A stretch of DNA of 64,000 bases from Telopea speciosissima (Eukaryota; Streptophyta; Magnoliopsida; Proteales; Proteaceae): contig NC_057922.1 of NCBI RefSeq assembly GCF_018873765.1, positions 9,003,563-9,067,562 of the forward strand. The letters run 5' to 3'. Made by a program: the position numbers and the translations under genes. Below are positions 24,381-35,085 of the stretch, one piece after another (the stretch's first letter is position 1; each line of letters opens with the position of its first letter). The notes under the pieces were generated by a model. The model was given only the letters and a program-made list of their open reading frames with translations. It had not been told where the DNA came from and made no database searches.

Positions 24381-24655
24381 TAGGGGTGCAAGTTTGGCTC
24401 TGTCGGTCCGAACCCTCCATGAGCTCGAACAGGGCCTGGGCTGAGATATTTGGCCCAGAGGGCAGGTCAGGGCTGAAAATTTTTGGCCCTGAGTTAGGAT
24501 CGGGTCGGGTTAGGGTTGAGGCCTCGAGCTAAGCCTAGCCCGGCCGGGCCCGACCCTGATTTAAGTTATACTATAAAATATATATTGATAAGGAGACTTA
24601 GGGTTGGGCCAAGGTTCTATAAAGCCTGGCCCAACCCGACCCTATTGCAACCCTA
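24381..24655. mobile_element. hAT-like element nested in 23902-24722
   Basis: A 275-bp element with ends TAGGGGTGCAAG and CTATTGCAACCCTA, flanked by GACTAACC (24373-24380) and GACTAATC (24656-24663), 7 of 8. GGCCCGGG-rich sub-terminal sequence as in the 9025 element. Confidence 0.75.
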
Positions 24656-24722
24656 GACTAATCCATGTACTAACTACCAAATGATAAATAGTGAAACGCT
24701 AAACTTCACTGGCATAGTGACA

Positions 24723-25635
24723 TATGGGAGGTCCCATTTATTACTTTTATCATAAAAAAAAATATTGATTACAAGAGGGCCTATTGAACTTACTAAGTAT
24801 CCTTATCTGGTATCTTACACTTGTACATTTTTTATGGGCCTTTAATATTAGATAGCATTCTTGTCATAGGTATGTTATGTGATAACATTCTTGAATTAAA
24901 TTAAATTTTTTTTTTTTTTTTTCCTTTTACTGAGATTCGTCACTGAGGCCGGAAGTGTTTTTTTAAGCCTTTAGGAGTAACAAACAGTAACCATCTGCGT
25001 GGACACCTTCGTGTTCTCTTATGGTGCTTAGAGATGATCATCGTTCATCCCAATATTCCTCCTAATTGTTATAAACTTTTGAGAGAGAGAGCACTTTGGA
25101 TTAAAAGGAATGATGAGTTGTATTTGATAGGTGAAGGGAAAGTGCAAGCAACTATTAGGAGGTCAGACTCTGTTGTGTGCTTAAACACAACACAATTAAA
25201 GAATGTCAAAAGTTGGTCTCCCACGACCAAAACTACACAAAATTAATTTTCTTTTGTTAATGATAATCTACTTCATGTAATGCTGGTTTTATTAAAGTAA
25301 AACCCTACTATTTAACTTTTGGGCTACATTTGTTTCTCAAGTTACACTTTCTTTTTTTTTTTTTTTTTTTCTTCCTGTTTTCAGTGTTGATGGTTACAAG
25401 AACATAACCAACCTACCAGCATTTTGGAAAGGTATTCAGTCAAATGGAAGTTCCATAACCTAAAAAGAAGATGCTCTACATAAACCACATAATTTGGTTG
25501 ATTCTATTCTTAAAGACTGCTCTCTCTCTCTCTCTCTCTCTCCCACACACCATTGAAAATTCCCTCTCTCTCACGCACACAAACACCCACACCCACACAC
25601 CATAGAAAATTCTCTCTTTTGTTAAAGTAAAGGCA

Positions 25636-25670
<35 letters not shown>

Positions 25671-25961
25671 AGGTTCACAACACAAGTAATGTGGTTCGGT
25701 TCAGTTTGAACCTAGGTCCACATAAAAGTTTAAGCTTTACTACAGTGATTAATGATAGACACGGTTCTCCCTTCTTATAGAGAATGAGAGAAATCGAGAT
25801 GACAGAGGATTCTATAGAATGATTGATTACAAGGGATAAGAAAAGAAAGAAGTAACCATTTACATGTTTAGTGGATTTGAAGTCATCCAAATCGGAATCT
25901 TTGGATTCATATACTCTTTCTCTCACAGACCTCTCATAGAAAATTGAACTATCATTATTAA
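24723..25961. other. intergenic with CT/GA microsatellites
   Basis: No coding exon recognised; the 70-residue frame at 25034-25246 plus matches nothing I know. (CT)n at 25519-25542 and (GA)n at 25639-25666 create low-complexity frames, with a CA-rich stretch between them. Confidence 0.45.
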
Positions 25962-26135
25962 GGGGAATTGGTTACTACGTGGGAGTATGGTCCCTGTGTG
26001 CTTAGATAGGGAGAGCGAATGACTGCACACCAACCTCATGAAAAATCAAAATGCTCACCCTATTGATGCTTCTGGGCGGAACTCCATTGATCCCTAAACA
26101 CAGGGACCGCATTCCCCAAAAGAGAACTATTTCTC
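25962..26135. mobile_element. MULE-type MITE (GGTCCCTG family), copy 1
   Basis: A 174-bp element. Left end GGGGAATTGGTTACTACG...TATGGTCCCTGTGTG pairs with the right end read backwards GAGAAATAGTTCTC...TGCGGTCCCTGTGTTT. Flanks CATTATTAA (25953-25961) and AATTATTAA (26136-26144) match 8 of 9. Sister copy at 38749-38925. Confidence 0.75.
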
Positions 26136-26144
26136 AATTATTAA

Positions 26145-27049
26145 TTACAGGAAATTTAAATTACATTAAAGACTTCTAGAGATCCCTTGGAATCAGATCT
26201 TCCGTATATAAATGAAATATTCTCTTTTTTTCCGAAATTAAAATAAAGAATCCGCATCCAATGACCCAAAGGCAAAGGAGGAAAGAGTAGTCTGAACTCT
26301 GAATAGAGCATGAAATCAGGTTAGAGAGAGAGAGAGAGAGAGAGGGACAAATCAAATCAAAGAGAAGGACGTTTGACATATTTTCCGACATGCTTTAGGA
26401 ATATTTGTATGATATGTGGCATAAACTGATAGGACTGTCGGTGGTTAGTGTACATGTGGGCCCACGCAAAGGGAAAACACAAAACCTAACTCAACTATCT
26501 GCCTCCCAGTCCCAGCACCTGCACCAGTTATATATGTATATAGTGATTATTTTATGGATTAAGTTTTACATGTTAATTAAGGAAACCACAAGTGAAGATG
26601 TCGGTGAGGTTAAGGTCCATCGCTCCATGAACTGTAGGTGAACAGGGCCGGCCGGGGACATGCTCCAGAGTCCAGACAGCAACTCTTGTGTTTAATTAGC
26701 TTTTGCTCGTGTCATTTGATCTGTTGGATCAGACTAAATTAGAGGTTCTAAGGGTCCCATCCCTTCATACTGACAGCAATTCTTGTGTTTAATTGTAAAA
26801 CGAGGCCGGAACTCAGGTTCACGTACGAGAATGTTGGGTGATTTGTAGGCGTAGGAGAATGTTCTCGTATGTGAACCTGGAGCCGAGTCCGTGTAAAACA
26901 AGCCTGATTGGGCATCAGTTGGGAGAAGGACAGGCGGCACACTTTCCATGTGCGGTAAAACTAGTAGGTGGCACAAATGGGAGCGCAAGATGAGGCATCA
27001 TATAGGAGCAAGGGCGGCATTTAAGAGGGGGGGTGAGGGAGAGAGAGAG
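26145..27049. other. intergenic
   Basis: Contains (GA)n at 26323-26344 and 27038-27056. Around 26810-26880 GTTCACGTACGAGAATGTT pairs with the complement of GAATGTTCTCGTATGTGAAC, a short palindrome. No coding exon recognised. Confidence 0.4.
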
Positions 27050-27057
27050 AGAGAGAT

Positions 27058-27528
27058 TAGGGGTGTAAGTTTAGTCTGTTAGCCCTAGCTCGCCTTGAGC
27101 CTGAACAGGGCCTAGGCTGAGATATCCTAGCCCTGAGGGTGTGTCAGGGTTGGGAATTTTTTGGCCCTGAGTTAGGGCCGATCCTAGCTAGGGTTGAGGT
27201 CATGGGATGGCCTGGCCCGACCCAACCCGACCATGTCTTAATTCGTCTCCTTCTTCTTTCTTGTTGTTCCTCCTCCTCCTCTTCCTCCTTTTCTTTCTGA
27301 TCCTTCTTCTTCATTCTTCTTCTCCCCGGTCTGGCCTAGCCCTTGCATCTCCCTTCTCCCTCCTCATGATAAGGGCCAATCAAGGTCAGCCCAGCCCGGC
27401 CCCGAGGGCAGGTCAGGGAAGGATTTTTCAAGCCTTAAATAAAGGTCGGGCCTCGGGCCAGCTAAGTAGATCAGGGTTGAACTGGGATTTTAAAAAGCCC
27501 GGCTCGACCCGACCTTGTTCCAACCCTA
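27058..27528. mobile_element. hAT-like element, 471 bp
   Basis: Ends TAGGGGTGTAAG and TTCCAACCCTA, flanked by AGAGAGAT (27050-27057) and AAAGAGAT (27529-27536), 7 of 8; the left flank is a GA repeat, which weakens the duplication. The 167-residue frame starting at 27207 lies mostly inside this element and is low-complexity, not a gene. Confidence 0.65.
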
Positions 27529-27954
27529 AAAGAGATAAACACAATGGACGCAAGCTTGTAGTTGTGTGGAGTGTAAAAATCCACCCTAATAAAAGAGAGA
27601 ACAACTGTCTAGTGCACTTCGTAGAAATGTGGTGCGTAAAAACCCACCCTAATAGGAGGTCTTGGGTTCAAACTCTTGGTTCTCGATCATCTTCCGTCCC
27701 TCCCCTATAGAATTGGTAACTATTGAAAAATAAAAATAAAAGCAAGGGTTATGGAGCTTTTCAGTAACTCTTCACCAAACAATTATAGAAGGTAAAAGCT
27801 CATCATATTTTTTTTATATTTTGGGAAAAGATCCCTTGTTGACTGGTCGAGATACTTTCCTACATCATCTCATAGCCTAACTATGTGAGTCCCACACTGA
27901 TACACTCTTTCTTCCCTAATATGTGGGTAGGTTATATTGATCATGTTTTGAGGT
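27529..27954. other. intergenic, small local duplication
   Basis: GTGTGGAGTGTAAAAATCCA (27568) and ATGTGGTGCGTAAAAACCCA (27627) each precede CCCTAATA, a 60-bp-spaced duplication. GGGTTCAAACTC at 27665 resembles a pol III B box. No gene. Confidence 0.4.
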
Positions 27955-28185
27955 ATCAATATCGTATCATCCGTATCTATTTTGCAAGTGAGCGATCCTA
28001 ATACCATGCCAATACCATGTTGGTGATATGATACAAACAAGGGGTAAGATGGTCCAAAATCATTTTAAAAAGAGAATCAGGGGCAAATTTGTCTAATACG
28101 ATTGATCCATGTCGATACCAATCTAATACCGTATCAATTTCGGGGTTGACCAATACCGTGTACTAATACCATGCTATTGACAAAA
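27955..28185. mobile_element. MITE, TATCGTATCG-rich family, copy 3 (diverged)
   Basis: Shares with copies 1 and 2 the order GGTATCAATATCGTATC, GATACAAACAAGGGGTAA, TTTGTCTAATACG, ATCAATTTC and ends TACTAATACCATG. Flanks ATTGATC and ATTGAC are weak. Confidence 0.55.
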
Positions 28186-28829
28186 CCATTTCTCTAACCG
28201 TGATTGATATATATATAGGCGTGGGAGATTCTCATTGTGGTTTCTCAAACCCTAGCCCAGGTCACTTGGCTGAAAGCCGCCCAACCCAGCCTAGCTGAAA
28301 ATTGGGTTGGCCCAGTAGGATTCGGATTAACAATAAGTCATGGTCTCAATGTCTCATGGACCTTCTTCCAAAGTGCTGTGTTGAAATATGTCTTATGACT
28401 CTTATAATTAATTCTCTGCATGGATTGGAAATCTGGAGAAAGAATGGCGATTCTTATGGCCGCCAAAAGCTGAGCTTTTCGGGCAACCATTGCGTGTCGG
28501 CCATTAATGATAAGGTCATACGTAATATTACCGTCGGTGTCTGGCACCAAACATACCCGACACGTAATTTGTCGGAAAAGGATTGCGATGGTTCATTGCT
28601 TCTTCTCTGTTACCTTTATTAACCTTATTGTGAAATAATGCTGTTTGTGAAGATTGAGGGAGTGGTTGATTCTAATTTTCTCAAAAGTTTTCCGATTCAT
28701 TCTTTCGGTCATCAAAGCAGCTTTTGCTCGTTAACTTTCTCGTGTCGGCCACTATTTTTAATTTCAGTCCGAGAAGGGATTAGAAATAACTACTGCATGT
28801 AACGATTCCTTATTACATTTCTTACAATC
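28186..28829. other. intergenic
   Basis: Contains repeated CGTGTCGGCC words (28493, 28740) and CCGACACG. The 106-residue frame starting at 28302 is not recognised as any family. Confidence 0.35.
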
Positions 28830-29079
28830 ATGGTTCTAAGTATTGGTATCGTATCGGGTAAGACGTATCAGTTTTGCTAGTCATTGATATTAATACCGTG
28901 TCGATATTGTATCAATAGCATGATACGGACAAGGGGTAAAATGATCAGAAAACTCAATTTTTTAAAAAATTTAAAGACATATTTATCTGATACAACCGAT
29001 CCAGACCAATACTGTATCAATATCGTATCAATTTTACATGTTGCCGATACCCATTTCGATACCATGCACTAAAACCATG
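28830..29079. mobile_element. MITE, TATCGTATCG-rich family, copy 2
   Basis: Closely matches 4190-4441: both begin TGGTTCTAAGTATTGGTATC, share GATACGGACAAGGGGTAAAA and end GCACTAAAACCATG. Flanks TTCTTACAA and TTCTTACCA suggest an 8-9-bp duplication. Confidence 0.65.
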
Positions 29080-29599
29080 TTCTTACCAGCACTGATTACC
29101 ACTTGTAGGACTTGAAACGAACACTCATTCATTTTGATAAGTTTTCATTCTGGGAAAAGTGTGGGAATTTCGTCAAAAAAGTTTAAAGGGTCAATCATGG
29201 CAAATCCAGATAAAATAGGGATGAAATTTAAAGTGAGTTTTAGATATAATTATTCAGAAGTTCTTGATGTTTGGGGTAATTACACTTGTCATCCTAAGTT
29301 TGCTCAAATTGCACCTACGGCCTCAAGAAACTCAATGATGTTAGAGAGAATAAATGTAGATATATGTGGTCTTTTTACTTTTATATCTTTCGTATGAAAG
29401 GAAGAAAACTATCCTCCTAACTATTGAGTAGAAACGATAGCTCTCCTCCACTAAAATAAAAACCCAGGCTCCTCCTTCTGTTCTCCTCCCTTTCCCTCCA
29501 TCACCATCATCGTCTTCAATGATTGGCCAATGTAAAGTGGAGAATGCTATTTTTATTCATCGAAAAAAAAAGTGGAGAATGCTTTGTGTGTCTTGAATT
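29080..29599. other. intergenic
   Basis: No gene; the short frame at 29134-29397 plus is unrecognised. Confidence 0.35.
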
Positions 29600-30520
29600 C
29601 TTGTATTCGTTGTGAAGTTTTCTCCGTTCTAACATGTTTTATGGCGATTCAAAGAAGAAATTTTGTAAGGTCTGTGATGGCAGCGGAGGACTTGGGCTAA
29701 CTTTTGGTTTTTTGAGAGGAGTATTTGTTTTATTGTCTTGTTGTGCAAGCAAAAGAGAGAAATGAGATTTGGGCATTTTCGTGTTAAGGTTTTGAAGGAG
29801 AAAGTTCTTGCTGCGATTTTTGGTATTCTTGAGAGATCTCCATTGTATTTTTCTTCCATTACATAGTGAATCATTTTTAGGTTCACCTTTGGATGCAGCA
29901 TACCAAATTGGTATGTGAACCACATTAAACGATTTGGGGAAGATGAAGGCAATTTGGTCAATTTCCCTTCTAATTCTAACATAGTTAGTTCCTAGTTAAC
30001 GGAATGGGTGGATAAGTGGATTTGTTAATTTTTTTATAAAAGTAAGGGGCATATGTAATTTTTCAAAACTAATGGGTGTTTTTATAATTATGTGATACCT
30101 TAGGGGAGGTACGTGAAAATTTCTCCCTTTTTTTAGAAAAAAATTATTGTTATTTATGTCTCGAATTCTTGTACCCATTTCATAAACTGATCCGCTCCAA
30201 CATCTTTGGTGGTGACCTGAATGAAACTTTTTTCTGAGATCTGTGATGGTAGCAGAGGGCTTGGACTAATCCGATGGATCGACTTGATCCGATGGAGGAG
30301 TATTTATATTCTTTACTTGCTTTGTTTTAGAGTGAGTCAGATTTGGGGTTTTTGATTTAGGGTTTCTAAGAATGAGAAGTAACGTCATTTTTGGGTATTC
30401 TTGAGAGATCTCCATTGTAACTTTCTCTGATTTACATAGCGAAACATCTTCAGCTTCGCCCGTGGACGTAGCACACCATACTGGTGTGTGAACCACGTTA
30501 AATATCCATGTCATCTTGCT
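29600..30520. repeat. two diverged direct repeats, LTR-like
   Basis: Segments at about 29600-29920 and 30175-30500 share, in order, GGTCTGTGATGGCAGCGGAG/GATCTGTGATGGTAGCAGAG, GGTATTCTTGAGAGATCTCC, TTACATAG and a GTGTGTGAACCACGTTAAA-type end (first copy GTATGTGAACCACATTAAA). That end resembles Copia-type LTR leader sequence. No gag or pol coding is present. Between them lies the insert at 29930-30135. Confidence 0.5.
29930..30135. repeat. dispersed repeat, copy A
   Basis: Inverted relative to 32905-33115: AAAACTAATGGGTGTTTTTA, TAATTATGTGATACC, TTAGGGGAGG and GTGAAAATTTCTCCC here correspond to the complement of GGGAAATTTTCATAAACC, CCCCTGAGGTATCATG and CGTCAGTTTTGGAAAATTAC there. Confidence 0.65.
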
Positions 30521-31506
30521 CTGTTTTTCGTTTTTGTTCATGTTTTGTTTGATGTTTTTTCTAAAATTTATGTTCCATAGAATTTTCAAAGCTTTATTCT
30601 TCAATTTGATCGATTCTATATTGACTAAAACTTGACATCTGAGTAAAGGGCCTTGAGGTTTACCTGTCTCTATATAAAGGTTTAGCACCATCCACTCTAC
30701 ACAAATGTTTAACTCTCTAATCCAGCCAAACTAAAAATATATATATTTTTATAATTATAAAATAAAAAATAGAACCGGTAGTCACAATGATTAAAGGATA
30801 TTGTAATTCTTTTCAAGAGAAATAAAATCTTATACATATCATAGCAGCACACACACATTTGCAGACTCTGGTTTTAAGGTTTTTTTTTTTTTGGGTGGAA
30901 TTAAGAGCTTATATATATATATCTTACTTTTTTTTAGGGGATGGTGGGAAATAGGGAGGGGGGAAGGTACTAGTCAGAAGATTCGAACTCGAAACCTCCT
31001 AGTGAGCATGGGTATGAAGCGCATCACAACTCACCAACTGCATAGTGCAATTGGTTGTAGACTCTGGTTTTGAGTTAAACTGATAAAGCTGAGGATGATC
31101 ATATGCCGAAGGCATAAACCTTACAAATTATATTTGAGAAGTCCAAAACCTACTAAGCAGACCGTTGTGACCCACAAAACGTTGCGGTAGAAAGCACAAG
31201 AGATGACAGAGAAACAGAAAGAAAAAGAAGGAAGGTCCCAAGCCAAAACATTACCAAAAACTCCGAAGAACTGCTACTTGATGATTAAATCACGACCCTA
31301 AGAAGATTAATGAAGCATTATGGTTAAATTGTTTTTTTAATTTTTTTCCTTTCTTTCTTTACTTCTTATAACTCTTAAGTCAACCCTCCACGATATAATC
31401 CCATTAACACATTGAAACTGAGAAGCAAAGTCTATCAAGAAAACTTGTCCAACCCAAGACCCCACCATGACTAAAAAATAAAAAAATGCAACCGACCAAA
31501 AGCCTT
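30520..31506. other. intergenic with tRNA-like SINE head
   Basis: On the minus strand, 30960-31050 reads AGTTGGTGAGTTGTGATGCG then GGTTTCGAGTTCGAATCTTC, spaced like A and B boxes of a tRNA-derived SINE. A run of T and an (AT)n tract follow on its 3' side (30883-30922). No gene seen elsewhere. Confidence 0.45.
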
Positions 31507-31730
31507 TCCAAACAGTACCTTTTGCATTTTGGATGTAATTTAATCTGTGGGGTACATGAAAGGGGTCAAGAAAACCAAGATTAGGGGGGTCGTAGGGCAC
31601 ATTGGAACATGCGCGCCCTCCAAACAGTACCTTTTGCATTTTGGATGTAATTTAATCTGTGGGGTACATGAAAGGGGTCAAGAAAACCAAGACTAGGGGG
31701 GTCGTAGGGCACATTGGAACATGCGCGCGC
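31507..31730. repeat. 112-bp tandem duplication
   Basis: Copies start TCCAAACAGTACCTTTTGCA at 31507 and 31619 and end ACATGCGCGC. They differ at one clear base (GATTAGG against GACTAGG) plus a small length change at the end, then a run of C (31728-31745). Near-identity implies a recent event or an assembly duplication. Confidence 0.9.
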
Positions 31731-31745
31731 CCCCCCCCCCCCCCC

Positions 31746-32534
31746 GGCCCAATTTGTTTCTTTATATTTCTAGGCATTTCTATCCCATCACATTCACCAA
31801 AAAGGATTTTGGGGCCTAGATAGGCTTTTGGTTAAGGCATTATTTTCCATACATGATCTACTTGGATATAAACATTAGAGTTTATTATATTTTAAATTAC
31901 TAAAGCAATTGAGATGCCCACTTGTCTTCATTGTGATATTCCACATGGCATCCTTCAAGATGATATGTTGTAGTCTAACCCAAAGGTCTCTATATTCTCT
32001 CTAGAATTTTATGTTTTATATTCAAGAATAGCGTCGCAGGTTCAAGTCGGGAAACAACCTCTCTACGAAACGAGGGCAAGGCTTCGTATCTAATAACTTT
32101 TTGATTTAATTCGCAATGATAAAAACTTCGAGCATTGGGTACACTCTGTTTTCACTAGTCACCCACTATTTTTATCATATTTGTATCATAATCTAGATAA
32201 CAAAGTTTGTTGTAAGTTCTCATAAATGTATCACAATTTGGAAAAACATTTAGAGGAACCAAGTAGCTAAGAACCTTTGGAGATGGACTGCCAAGTCAAA
32301 GATATTTCAGCAATATGTGATGCTTATGCTCTAGTGACTTTCATTATCCCCATTGTTAACCATTTTTTTTATGGGCAATCAAAAATTACTTATTAAAAAA
32401 GATTAACAATGAGGTATTGAAAATCACTAGAGCATAAGCATCATATATTATATGTTGAATTGTTAACTTTTTTGTTGATGTATTGTGGTAATACCTTTTG
32501 TTGATGGATCAAATTATAATCCTAAACTTATTTA
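31746..32534. other. intergenic with Au-SINE fragment
   Basis: 32036-32095 (plus) contains GGTTCAAGTCGGGAAACAAC, CTCTCTACGAAACGAGGGCA and AGGCTTCGTA, the B-box region of an Au-type SINE; the rest of it is decayed. The words TGAAAATCACTAGAGCATAA and the reverse order near 32330 form a short inverted repeat around 32325-32440. Confidence 0.5.
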
Positions 32535-32685
32535 GGGAAACGGTTGGGTATGCTAGCGGTATACTGTACACTAGCACATTATGTGTCTGTCTTTCTCTTC
32601 CTCCGTTTGAAGGGTAAGGGAGTCATTTTAAACTAGGGATGAGAGAGATAGACACATAGAGTGCTAGCATATGCATCCCTCTCCC
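32535..32685. mobile_element. MULE-type MITE with 9-bp TSD
   Basis: A 151-bp element with ends GGGAAACGGTTGGGTATGCT and, read from the right, GGGAGAGGGATGCATATGCT; the arms continue through GTGTCTGTCTTTCTC. Flanks ACTTATTTA (32526-32534) and ATTTATTTA (32686-32694) match 8 of 9. Confidence 0.75.
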
Positions 32686-32904
32686 ATTTATTTATTACTT
32701 TTGCCAGAAGAAAGTGAAAATTGTTTTTCACTTGTGAGGTTCCATATTTATCTACACAAAATTATGTAAAAAGAAAATTCTTTAACACAGATTTCATGTA
32801 AAATCTTTCGATAGCATGCTTTTAACCCTAAAACCAGAGAAAATCGAGCTTTCTAAACTTCTGAAAACTATACTTTCACCTTCATGCATCAACCTCTTAA
32901 AAAA

Positions 32905-33115
32905 TAGGGAAATTTTCATAAACCTCCCCTGAGGTATCATGTAATTATAGAAATACTCGTCAGTTTTGGAAAATTACACGTGCCCTTCTTTTGTAAAAAA
33001 TTAATAAATGCATCCATTCCATTAAATTAAAAATAACAACATTAGAATTAAAGGGTAAATTAACCAAATTGCCCTTACAAGAAAAAAGAAAAAAAACCTA
33101 CAATTCATCTTCCCT
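32905..33115. repeat. dispersed repeat, copy B
   Basis: Inverted partner of 29930-30135. Also ends near AAATTGCCCTTAC...ATCTTCCC, matching GGGAAGATGAAGGCAATTT in copy A. The inverted pair lies 3 kb apart. Confidence 0.65.
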
Positions 33116-33199
33116 TAAAATTAACAATAGATAGATTCAATATTTATATTTATAAAAAGCAAATCTAACAAAAGGACTTGTCTTAGGAGAGACAATCTC

Positions 33200-33377
33200 A
33201 GATCTTTTTCCTCTCAATTACACTGCCCGTACTTGAGTCAAGTACATCTAACAGAGGAGGCAGAAATGACTATCCTACCCCTTGCCCGAACACACTGCCC
33301 GAGGTGGGATCCACCTCCATCTATTAGATGTACTTGACGGTCAAGTATGAGCAGTGTAATTGAGAGGATAAAAATTC
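33200..33377. mobile_element. MULE-type MITE with perfect 9-bp TSD
   Basis: Exact GACAATCTC on both sides (33191-33199, 33378-33386). Ends AGATCTTTTTCCTCTCAATT and, from the right, GAATTTTTATCCTCTCAATT, continuing ACACTGC. A second inner pair (TCAAGTACATCTAA) also folds. The core at 33263-33288 matches that of 163-335. Confidence 0.88.
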
Positions 33378-33669
33378 GACAATCTCCAACAATGGAAAGT
33401 GATGACATTTATTTTTTTATTCTAACGGTTACAGGAAAAGAAAACAGTAATGCCTCCTTGAATTGTTTGTGACGTTCGTTTTCATCACAACGGGGATGAT
33501 ATGAATATCCCGAAGCTTCTTTTAGTAGCTCTTCAAAAGGTTTCAATAATATACTAATTAATATAAATCAGCAACTCTAAGATTAGCATAAATAAAATAA
33601 TAAAAGTATTATCCAAAAAATAAATTTGTATTCCTTAATACATCATATGTCGATCAATAATATAAATTG

Positions 33670-33807
33670 GGGGTGCTATTATCTGTGCCGCAGTGCAGGC
33701 TGCGGCCAGGCACATGGGGGTGGGCGCAATGATCACCCTACCCCCCTGCACAGGCTGCCCATGTACCTGGGCGCAGCCTATGCTGCGGCACAAAGAACAT
33801 TCTCCCC
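33670..33807. mobile_element. MULE-type MITE (GCCGCAG family)
   Basis: A 138-bp near-palindrome: GGGGTGCTATTATCTGTGCC at the left against GGGGAGAATGTTCTTTGTGC from the right, with GC-rich arms (GCCGCAG, GCCCAGG, ACATGG). Flanks TATAAATTG (33661-33669) and TATAAATTA (33808-33816), 8 of 9. The opposite-strand frames of equal length here come from the palindrome. Confidence 0.85.
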
Positions 33808-33816
33808 TATAAATTA

Positions 33817-34558
33817 TTAAAACGTACATTACATCACAAAGCTAAGATCCGATTGTGGATTGATCACTTGCATAATAACCCAATCGAATTCCAGATCCTT
33901 GCTAACCACATTAGAAACATCTTGATCAGATCTCATATTTTCTTCTATAAGCTTTTATGTTGTAGATATGGTGCCTAAAATTATTTTAATTTTAATAGCG
34001 TGTTAGTAGGGTTTCTTTTCCATTATATTTAATTGAAGTTTGCCATGAGGCCAGAGCACATTCATATAGAATCTAATATATGTGTGTGTGTAAATCTCTT
34101 TTCACCTTTTTAGTGACATTAGGATTTGGGACATGCCCATCTAACAAAAGCCTGATTAGGGCTAGATGTATAGTTTGGATGGTTTTATGGGTTAGTTAAT
34201 GTCCATCCCCATTCATTGGAAGGTAAAGGACTATGAAGAGGCTAGCATTTCTCTTAGAAAGCATAACCAAAACTAGTTTGGGATGTTTTCCTTCAAGTTC
34301 ATATAATCAATATGCTTGGTTAAGGAATAAGAGGGTTTTTTTTTTTTTTTGAAACGAAAAACTATCAAATTATCTTCAAAAGCTCATCTTGTAAATTGGT
34401 TTAATTCAAGGGAAAGGCTGGCCACGTTACCAAGGTATCTACCATGTGTCATCCTCTCTCCTCCTATTTTGGAAAAGACCCGTTTGTCCTCCTGTGTCCA
34501 GCCTTTTAATTGGTGTATACCGCTAGCTTACTAAAAGTTGACAGCATACCCAACTCTT
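33817..34558. other. intergenic
   Basis: AT-rich, with a T run at 34335-34350. No gene. Confidence 0.35.
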
Positions 34559-34721
34559 GGAAAAAGATCCTCTCCAAGTACCCATCTAACGGTGGGGAGG
34601 ATTTAGATACGTATCCCCAAGTGTTGGCAGATTGCATGTCCAAGTCATCCCAGCTATTGAATGGGTGGCTAGAGAGTTGGACACCCAAGTAGTTGGAGAG
34701 GATGTCGATCCCCCCCCCCCC
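34559..34721. mobile_element. probable MULE-type MITE
   Basis: GGAAAAAGATCCTCTCCAAG at the left against GATCGACATCCTCTCCAACT from the right, then CATGTCCAAGTCATCCCAG pairs internally with its near complement. The right end is a C run. Flanks CCAACTCTT and CCAACCCTC match 7 of 9. Confidence 0.55.
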
Positions 34722-34951
34722 CCAACCCTCTCCCTTGATTCAAATACCAAGGGAGAAAGTGTCTAGTTGTCTTCCAGCACACCCATCCGAATGGGGGTTT
34801 TTTTTTTTTCCTTCTATTTTTTGGTTGCTTATTCTAATTGGCTTTGCTAACATAACAAACAGAAATATAATCTAGACTACTCTTGCTGCCCCAAGTAAAT
34901 GAGATAAGGCATAGTGAGGTTGAGGGGTTCCAGGTCAAGACCAAGAGCAGG

Positions 34952-34953
<2 letters not shown>

Positions 34954-34997
<44 letters not shown>

Positions 34998-35085
34998 ATT
35001 ATCCATATTTTCAGGAAAAGTGTAGTAAAGTGAGTAGTGGGTTACGTCTAGTGCCATTGTATATAGTCGTTTTTAGAAGGTGGGT
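34954..35085. repeat. GA tract plus 90-bp repeat, copy 1
   Basis: (GA)n at 34954-34996, then ATTTTCAGGAAAAGTGTAGT, GTGAGTAGTGG and ATTGTATATAGTC. The same order recurs at 37342-37450. Confidence 0.7.

Larger units (their letters stand above)
23902..24722. mobile_element. MITE, CTATGCCTAGTGAAGT family, copy 2, carrying two nested elements
   Basis: Inverted ends TGTCACTATGCC...GGCATAGTGACA. Removing the two inserts at 24075-24232 and 24381-24655 and their duplications leaves about 370 bp, close to the 342 and 390 bp of the other two copies. Its interior resembles copy 3 at 43423-43812 (shared CATCTCATTGGTA, AGAGGAAGTAG, GAGCAACTTTCCTT). Confidence 0.75.

Noticed and set aside
23902-24722. CACTA-superfamily assignment for the MITE with CACTATG ends
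   Set aside because: CACTA appears at the ends, but the expected 3-bp duplications were not found at any of the three copies.
27207-27710. 167-residue open frame on the plus strand
   Set aside because: Low-complexity Leu/Phe/Ser-rich start, lies largely in a hAT-like element with terminal repeats, and matches no protein family.
30266-30691. 141-residue open frame on the minus strand
   Set aside because: Overlaps an LTR-like direct repeat; no gag or pol motif and no splice-supported extension.
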